43,985 nt of DNA from positions 1 to 43,985 of the forward strand of contig JAQTPC010000008.1 of the NCBI GenBank assembly GCA_028713005.1. The letters run 5' to 3'. The notes under the pieces are model-generated. The model was not told the origin of the DNA and searched no databases. It saw only the letters and a list, made by a program, of their open reading frames with translations. This DNA comes from Minisyncoccota bacterium (GTDB taxonomy: Bacteria > Patescibacteriota > Minisyncoccia > Phycocordibacterales > PALSA-1337). Positions 39,900 to 43,985 of the stretch are shown piece by piece (the stretch's first letter is position 1; every line of letters starts with the position of its first letter). Made by a program: the position numbers and the translations under genes.

Positions 39900-39972
39900 C
39901 GGAGCGTGGTGTAACGGCTAACATGCCTCTTTTGGGAAGAGGTGACTCCGGGTTCGAATCCCGGCGCTCCGA
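39900..39972 (+). tRNA. tRNA-Pro (anticodon TGG)
   Basis: The 73-base gene has acceptor CGGAGCG/CGCTCCG, with the C1-G72 pair typical of proline tRNA. The anticodon stem is CCTCT/AGAGG with loop TTTGGGA (anticodon TGG), and the T-arm is CCGGG-TTCGAAT-CCCGG. No CCA is encoded. The next start codon is 10 bases away. Confidence 0.95.
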
Positions 39973-39982
39973 CACTTATATT

Positions 39983-40438
39983 ATGAACCAAGACAAACCA
40001 GGTTTCATTAAAAGGATAGTAATTTTCTTTGATAAACTCGAAGATAAAGTTCGTGGTCATTTGAGTCGTTATCCCATCCTCTATACCCTCATTGGAGGTG
40101 TAGCAATCGTCCTCTTTTGGCGCGGGGTCTGGCATACGGCTGATATTCTTCAGGGCCGGGGTGGGTGGCTCGGTTTTATTTTCTATGAGCCAGTCAATCT
40201 GCTTATCACAGCGGTGATTTTGCTCATGACGGGTTTATTTGTGTCATATTTTATCGGAGATACTATTCTCATGAGTGGTATTCGTAAGCAAAAGAAAGTG
40301 ACTGACAAGACTGAAAAAGATGTGAAAGAAGAAGAGGAGGAATTGAATAAGATTCGCTCCACAATCAATGAGATGAAAAAAGAGGTTGATGAAATAAAGG
40401 ATATTGTTGTAGAAGATCACAAAACACATCACCACTAA
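39983..40438 (+). CDS. Two-pass membrane protein with coiled-coil tail, unknown function
   Basis: I do not recognise this 151-residue protein. The start at 39983 is the first ATG after tRNA-Pro; a longer frame would read through the tRNA. Membrane segments lie at about 30-50 and 65-95, with the conserved-looking linker GVWHTADILQGRGGWLGFIFYEP. A long charged coiled coil follows at about 105-145 (KDVKEEEEELNKIRSTINEM). A histidine-rich end (HKTHHH) closes it. It may cluster or anchor something at the inner membrane, which is inference. Confidence 0.75.
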   Translation: MNQDKPGFIKRIVIFFDKLEDKVRGHLSRYPILYTLIGGVAIVLFWRGVWHTADILQGRGGWLGFIFYEPVNLLITAVILLMTGLFVSYFIGDTILMSGIRKQKKVTDKTEKDVKEEEEELNKIRSTINEMKKEVDEIKDIVVEDHKTHHH

Positions 40439-40516
40439 GTCAGGCTTCTATCAATTTTCAAATTGATGATAATCTGCTAGGATAGGACAGATACAAAATT
40501 TTGAGGTGCAAAATTT

Positions 40517-40587
40517 GCGGGACTAGTTAAGTGGTATAACAACAGTTTTCCAAACTGTGGTTGGGAGTTCGATTCTCCCGTCCCGCA
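40517..40587 (+). tRNA. tRNA-Gly (anticodon TCC), CCA apparently encoded
   Basis: Acceptor GCGGGAC/GTCCCGC, anticodon stem ACAGT/ACTGT with loop TTTCCAA (anticodon TCC) and T-arm GGGAG-TTCGATT-CTCCC. The discriminator A at 40587 is followed by CCA (40588-40590), which may be an encoded tail or chance. The next start codon begins at 40591. Confidence 0.94.
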
Positions 40588-40590
40588 CCA

Positions 40591-42165
40591 ATGAAAATAT
40601 TTTACGGCGTAGCGTCGTTTTTGGCAGGATTTTCTATTATGACAATTGAGCTTGTCTCATCAAGAATTGTTGCTCCTTTAATAGGTAATTCTGTATTTAC
40701 ATGGACGTCAGTTATTGGGGTAACGCTACTTGGCCTTTCTGTAGGAAGTTGGTTTGGGGGCAAATTGGCCGACATGGCTGAAGAAAAAAAGTGGCAGCAA
40801 GCATTGTCAATCGTCTTTATTATTTCCGCTTTTCTTACGTCTGTCATACCCAATCTTGCCAGCGGATTTTCACATATTCTCGATTCGTCAGTATCGATAG
40901 AATGGTTGAATATCATTCTTGCATTGGGACTGTTTTTCTTGCCTGCAACAGCGGTTGGTATGATACAGCCAATGATTTTGAAAAAGTTCGCAATTGATTT
41001 TACAAAGATAGGGAAGGAGTACGGTTCACTTTCAGCGCTCTGGTCACTTGGCAGTATCATTGGCGTTTTCTTGACTGGTTTCTTCTTTATATCAACCATG
41101 GGTAGCTCGGTGACTATATATACAGTTGCGAGTATTTTGTTTTTTGTTGGAATCGTTTTGATGATCATTACCTATCATAAGGATGGGAATAACTTTCACA
41201 GTAAAAAAATAGTGGGCCTCATTTTTTTCCTTGGCGTACTGAGTGTATCATCAGTATTTGCAGAGAGTCACTCAAAATCAGTTTCTGTTGCTTTGTATGA
41301 TAAAGAGACTGATTATTTCCATGTTCGAGTATTGGACAAGTATCTCAACGGGTTTGGCGATTCGAGACTATTATTTCTTGATTTTGATTCCCATAGTATT
41401 GATTCAAAGCAAATCAGTGCTTTTTTTTATCCTGAAATGTATCCAGTCTTTAAATTTCTCAAGAAGGATCTTTCAAATACGGTTTTCATAGGGGCTGGGG
41501 CATATACGATGCCGAGGTCATTCAAAAAAGCCTATGCAAGTAGTACGGTATCTGTCATCGAACTCGATCCGGCTGTTGAACAGATCGGAAAGGAGTATTT
41601 CAACCTTGGTGATTATGATATCAAAACAATAGCTGGCGATGCGCGCCTGACTATCAGTCGCTCTTCACAAAAATACGATCTTATCTTTAATGATGCTTTT
41701 AATTCATTTATTTCCGTACCTTGGTATTTGATAACTAAGGAGTGGGATATACAGGCAAAAAGTAAGTTGAATCCCGGGGGCATATACGCAGTTAACTTTA
41801 TTGGTTCACTAAAAGGAGACAAAGCACTCTTTACCCAAAGTGTTACGTCTACGTTCGCTGAGGTCTTTCCAAATTACTACGTATTCACTTTTGGCACTGA
41901 TCCAACTGAGGTTCAAAATATCGTTCTTGTCGGCATAAATGGTGATATGCCAATAACAGAGACAAAGTTTAAGGATCTTCTTGTAAAAGATAAGTCTGCG
42001 CCAGGCCATGCATTTTTGTCAGATCGCTTGTTCGTCGGTGATAAGTCATTTCTGCATGGTGCAGATGTACTGACTGATGATTTTGCTCCAACAGAAAAGC
42101 TTATGAAACCAATCGTAGAGGCGTATTTCCCTGAATACCTAGAATGGGTCAAGACGACGTGGTAG
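40591..42165 (+). CDS. Fused MFS-like membrane domain and spermidine-synthase-like domain
   Basis: The 524-residue protein has about seven membrane segments in its first 220 residues, starting with the family pattern IELVSSRIVAPLIGNSVFTWTS. A Rossmann-type spermidine-synthase-like domain follows from about 235, with VFIGAGAYTMPRSF, VSVIELDPAVEQIG, the GDARL motif and YDLIFNDAFNSF. Fused proteins of this type are widespread, but whether they make polyamines is unclear. The start ATG is 3 bases past the tRNA-Gly discriminator. A paralogue begins at 43558. Confidence 0.88.
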   Translation: MKIFYGVASFLAGFSIMTIELVSSRIVAPLIGNSVFTWTSVIGVTLLGLSVGSWFGGKLADMAEEKKWQQALSIVFIISAFLTSVIPNLASGFSHILDSSVSIEWLNIILALGLFFLPATAVGMIQPMILKKFAIDFTKIGKEYGSLSALWSLGSIIGVFLTGFFFISTMGSSVTIYTVASILFFVGIVLMIITYHKDGNNFHSKKIVGLIFFLGVLSVSSVFAESHSKSVSVALYDKETDYFHVRVLDKYLNGFGDSRLLFLDFDSHSIDSKQISAFFYPEMYPVFKFLKKDLSNTVFIGAGAYTMPRSFKKAYASSTVSVIELDPAVEQIGKEYFNLGDYDIKTIAGDARLTISRSSQKYDLIFNDAFNSFISVPWYLITKEWDIQAKSKLNPGGIYAVNFIGSLKGDKALFTQSVTSTFAEVFPNYYVFTFGTDPTEVQNIVLVGINGDMPITETKFKDLLVKDKSAPGHAFLSDRLFVGDKSFLHGADVLTDDFAPTEKLMKPIVEAYFPEYLEWVKTTW

Positions 42166-42212
42166 TATGAAACTACTCTTTATTTTTAGTAAATAATTAC
42201 GAATACGAATAT

Positions 42213-42782
42213 ATGAAAAGACTAATTGTGGTTCATGGATGGGGTGGTAATGCACAAGGCTCACTTGTGACATGGATTGGAAAAATTGGCGCTGAGCTCG
42301 GCTTCGAAACAACAGTTCTTGATATGCCCAATACCAATGTGCCAACTATAGACGCATGGACGAAGCATTTGGAGGACAATGTGTACTATGTTGATCAGGA
42401 TACGTATTTTGTAGGTCACAGTCTCGGTTGCCAGGCTATCTTGCGCTATTTGGAGATGAATAAAGGATCAAGTTTGGGTGGCGCTATATTGGTCGCACCA
42501 GCATTTGTTATTGCTGATTTAGTAACTCAAGAGGATAAAGACATTGCTCGTCCATGGGTAGATAGGCCTATTGATTTTGCGAGTATTCGAAATATGAATG
42601 GAAAGTTCGTGACAATCTTCTCCGATAATGATCAGTCTGTTCCTATGGAAGGAAATAAGGAGGTGATTGAAAAGGGCTTGGGTCAGAAGATTATTGTCGA
42701 GCAGGGTAAGGGACATTTTACAAAAGAGGATGGGGTGACTGAATTGCCAATTGTAAAGGAAGTACTTGAGGGGTGGAAGTAA
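42213..42782 (+). CDS. RBBP9/YdeN-type serine hydrolase
   Basis: The 189-residue protein is a small alpha/beta hydrolase. It starts MKRLIVVHGWGGNAQGS and has the nucleophile elbow GHSLGC with S70, an aspartate in FSDNDQSVP (D139 or D141) and a histidine at H169 in GKGHFTKEDG, forming a complete triad. This layout is that of the RBBP9/YdeN family. The substrate is unknown. It follows the spermidine-synthase-like gene by 47 bases and ends with a terminator shared with the HU gene. Confidence 0.9.
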   Translation: MKRLIVVHGWGGNAQGSLVTWIGKIGAELGFETTVLDMPNTNVPTIDAWTKHLEDNVYYVDQDTYFVGHSLGCQAILRYLEMNKGSSLGGAILVAPAFVIADLVTQEDKDIARPWVDRPIDFASIRNMNGKFVTIFSDNDQSVPMEGNKEVIEKGLGQKIIVEQGKGHFTKEDGVTELPIVKEVLEGWK

Positions 42783-42812
42783 GGTTATTTGCTTCCAATT
42801 TTTATGTAAAAC

Positions 42813-42837
42813 AAAAACCACCTTTATGGTGGTTTTT
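42813..42837. terminator. Bidirectional terminator between hydrolase and HU genes
   Basis: AAAAACCACC (42813-42822) pairs with GGTGGTTTTT (42828-42837) around TTTAT. T runs lie on both strands. The two genes converge on it. Confidence 0.88.
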
Positions 42838-42900
42838 GATTCTCTATACAAGGGCCGATATTCCTTATGGTTGAGAAAGGGGAGTTAAATGGCTAGAAGC

Positions 42901-43173
42901 TTATTTAACTGCATCCTTCAATGCCTTTGCTGCGCGGAACTTCGGAACCTTCATAGCAGGGACCTTGATGGCCTCACCTGTACGTGGGTTACGAGCCTCA
43001 CGAGCTGCACGCTGCTTGACTGAGAAGATACCGAGACCTGCGATTGAGACCTCGTCACCCTTCTTGAGTGAGTCAATGATACTGTTAATCATAGTCTCAA
43101 CAGCTTGCTCTGCCTGAACTTTCGTTCCGCCGAGGATACCGTGGACTGCCTCTACAATACTTGCTTTGTTCAT
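42901..43173 (-). CDS. HU-family DNA-binding protein
   Basis: HU proteins bend and compact DNA. The 90-residue protein has the normal length, with the N-terminal helices MNKASIVEAVHGILGGTKV and ETMINSIIDSLKKGDEVSI. The DNA-binding arm is present as REARNPRTGEAIKVPAMKVPKF. It is the only nucleoid protein seen here. It has a good promoter at 43250-43277 and no Shine-Dalgarno sequence. It is monocistronic. Confidence 0.96.
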   Translation of the reverse strand: MNKASIVEAVHGILGGTKVQAEQAVETMINSIIDSLKKGDEVSIAGLGIFSVKQRAAREARNPRTGEAIKVPAMKVPKFRAAKALKDAVK

Positions 43174-43249
43174 GTTTATTGAATTTAGCTAATAATCTGG
43201 TCTCAACCCACCCGCTTAACGAGCGGATCGAGTCTAGGGCCATGCATAC

Positions 43250-43277
43250 ATTATATAGTAAGCCATATTTTGGGCAA
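43250..43277 (-). promoter_or_regulatory. Promoter of the HU gene
   Basis: On the minus strand, TTGCCC (43272-43277) and TATAAT (43250-43255) are 16 bases apart. The leader is about 70 bases and includes a small hairpin CCGC/GCGG near 43211-43225. Confidence 0.6.
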
Positions 43278-43356
43278 TAGGCCTGCAATATTGACATAAA
43301 CTAATCTGTGTTTTTTAGTTATACACACAAATATAGAAAAAACGATATTATATATG

Positions 43357-43377
43357 TATAATGGTGTTTGAAAGGAG
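43357..43377 (+). promoter_or_regulatory. -10 box and strong Shine-Dalgarno of the 35-residue gene
   Basis: TATAAT at 43357-43362 and AAAGGAGA at about 43370-43377 precede the ATG at 43386. No good -35 was seen; a TTGACA at 43291-43296 is too far away to belong to it. The -10 lies only about 8 bases before the ribosome site, so the transcript would have a very short leader. Confidence 0.55.
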
Positions 43378-43385
43378 ATATCGCT

Positions 43386-43493
43386 ATGAAAATGAAAAAT
43401 ATTTTCAGAATGATTGATCTGTTGCTCGACCGCATTGCCCCATGGGGGTTTGAAGATGATTACGGATTTCATCTCGGTAAACCTGATTATTAA
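43386..43493 (+). CDS. Small 35-residue protein, unknown
   Basis: The frame runs from ATG at 43386 to TAA at 43491-43493. The peptide begins MKMKNIFRMIDLLLDRIAPW, a basic amphipathic or weakly hydrophobic helix, and ends in a polar aromatic tail with FEDDYGFHLGKPDY. It has a strong Shine-Dalgarno sequence, a -10 box and an 11-base-pair hairpin directly after the stop, so it is a complete one-gene unit. No similarity to a known family was recognised. It may be a small membrane-associated or regulatory peptide. Confidence 0.65.
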   Translation: MKMKNIFRMIDLLLDRIAPWGFEDDYGFHLGKPDY

Positions 43494-43504
43494 ATATCAC
43501 TCAT

Positions 43505-43530
43505 CCGCCGTTGTTTCAGAACAACGGCGG
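43505..43530 (+). terminator. Terminator after the 35-residue gene
   Basis: CCGCCGTTGTT (43505-43515) pairs perfectly with AACAACGGCGG (43520-43530) around TCAG, followed by TTTC. The short T run makes it a moderate terminator by sequence. Confidence 0.75.
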
Positions 43531-43557
43531 TTTCGTATGTTATCCTATGTATATAAT

Positions 43558-43985
43558 ATGACATCAAAAATAACTCTTTTCATCACAGGTGCCTCAGTTA
43601 TGATTTTGCAGATTATCGGCGTGCGTATATTAGCGACTCAACTCGGCACTACAATTGCTGTATGGTCATGCATGATAGCAGTTACAATCACCGCTCTAGC
43701 CATCGGCTATTATATTGGAGGTTATTATGCCGATAAGGGCACACAACAAAAAATCAGGGCCATATTCGTAGCAGGAGCTGGAATAACAGTATTGCTCATT
43801 ATTCCACTCAAAGAAGTAGTGTTCATGATAGGTTCTTCATTGCCATATGGAGTACGGGCAACGATTGTCTCCTTTATACTTTTTGCAATACCAACGATTC
43901 TACTTGCGATGACGACGACATATACGACTCGTATGGAGCTCAATACAGTTGCAAAGACTGGTTCAAATAGCGGTACGCTGTATGC
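43558..43985 (+). CDS. Second MFS-like/spermidine-synthase-type membrane protein, cut by window end
   Basis: The frame starts at ATG 43558 and stays open to the last base (142 codons). It encodes membrane segments with the same opening pattern as the 40591 gene: ILQIIGVRILATQLGTTIAVWS and ALAIGYYIGGYYADKG. The position of the G-Y-x-x-G-G-x-x-A-D motif after the second helix supports the family. The catalytic half lies outside the window. It directly follows the small-protein terminator. Confidence 0.75.
   Translation, partial: MTSKITLFITGASVMILQIIGVRILATQLGTTIAVWSCMIAVTITALAIGYYIGGYYADKGTQQKIRAIFVAGAGITVLLIIPLKEVVFMIGSSLPYGVRATIVSFILFAIPTILLAMTTTYTTRMELNTVAKTGSNSGTLY

Noticed and set aside
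39884-39982. Upstream extension of the 151-residue membrane protein
   Set aside because: It reads through the tRNA-Pro gene.
1-43985. Recoding of TGA as glycine
   Set aside because: TGA ends the helicase gene at the expected place, and no in-frame TGA was needed to keep any conserved gene open.

Overview
The window looks like a piece of a Candidate Phyla Radiation (Patescibacteria, Parcubacteria-like) chromosome. The evidence is a moderately AT-rich sequence, very tight gene packing, few Shine-Dalgarno sequences, a single small YidC, a PrgI/TraC/VirB4/VirB6 set of the kind common in that group, and many secreted proteins of unknown function. TGA is used as a stop (for example in the UvrD gene), so this is not one of the TGA-recoding lineages. 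No rRNA, CRISPR array, transposase or phage gene was seen.

Region 1 (1-6.2 kb) holds DNA repair and envelope genes: ruvB, a nucleotidyltransferase-domain gene, a short yebC, ruvC, a small acidic protein and a class A penicillin-binding protein. Region 2 (6.2-10.8 kb) is the replication/translation core. A DciA-like gene, dnaN and dnaA run leftward; rpmH, rnpA and yidC run rightward.

Region 3 (10.85-23.15 kb) is one leftward cluster of eleven closely packed genes: a type IV secretion-like machine (VirB6-like, PrgI/VirB3-like, TraC-like, VirB4 ATPase, VirB2-like) mixed with signal-peptide and membrane-anchored proteins of unknown function. Region 4 (23.2-34 kb) has rsmA and uvrD/pcrA, a LysM-M23 peptidoglycan hydrolase, comM, a TraR/DksA-like protein, an anchored unknown, pnp, a NYN-domain protein and rpsO.

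Region 5 (34-44 kb) has a probable structured RNA, a Xer recombinase, a 127-residue unknown, exonuclease III, a 645-base gene-free stretch full of hairpins, the CCA-adding enzyme, four tRNAs (Arg-TCG, Gly-GCC, Pro-TGG, Gly-TCC), yraN, two fused MFS/spermidine-synthase-like proteins (the second cut by the window end), an RBBP9-type hydrolase, HU and a 35-residue small protein.

The strongest unexplained signals are these: the T4SS-like cluster with no coupling protein or relaxase; parS-like and DnaA-box-like sites between cca and yraN, far from dnaA; short repeats that sit in frame inside rnpA, rsmA and probably uvrD; three tRNAs whose 3' ends lie 3-12 bases from a start codon; and two candidate structured RNAs. 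Coordinates were read by eye; structure and family calls without a named motif are inference.
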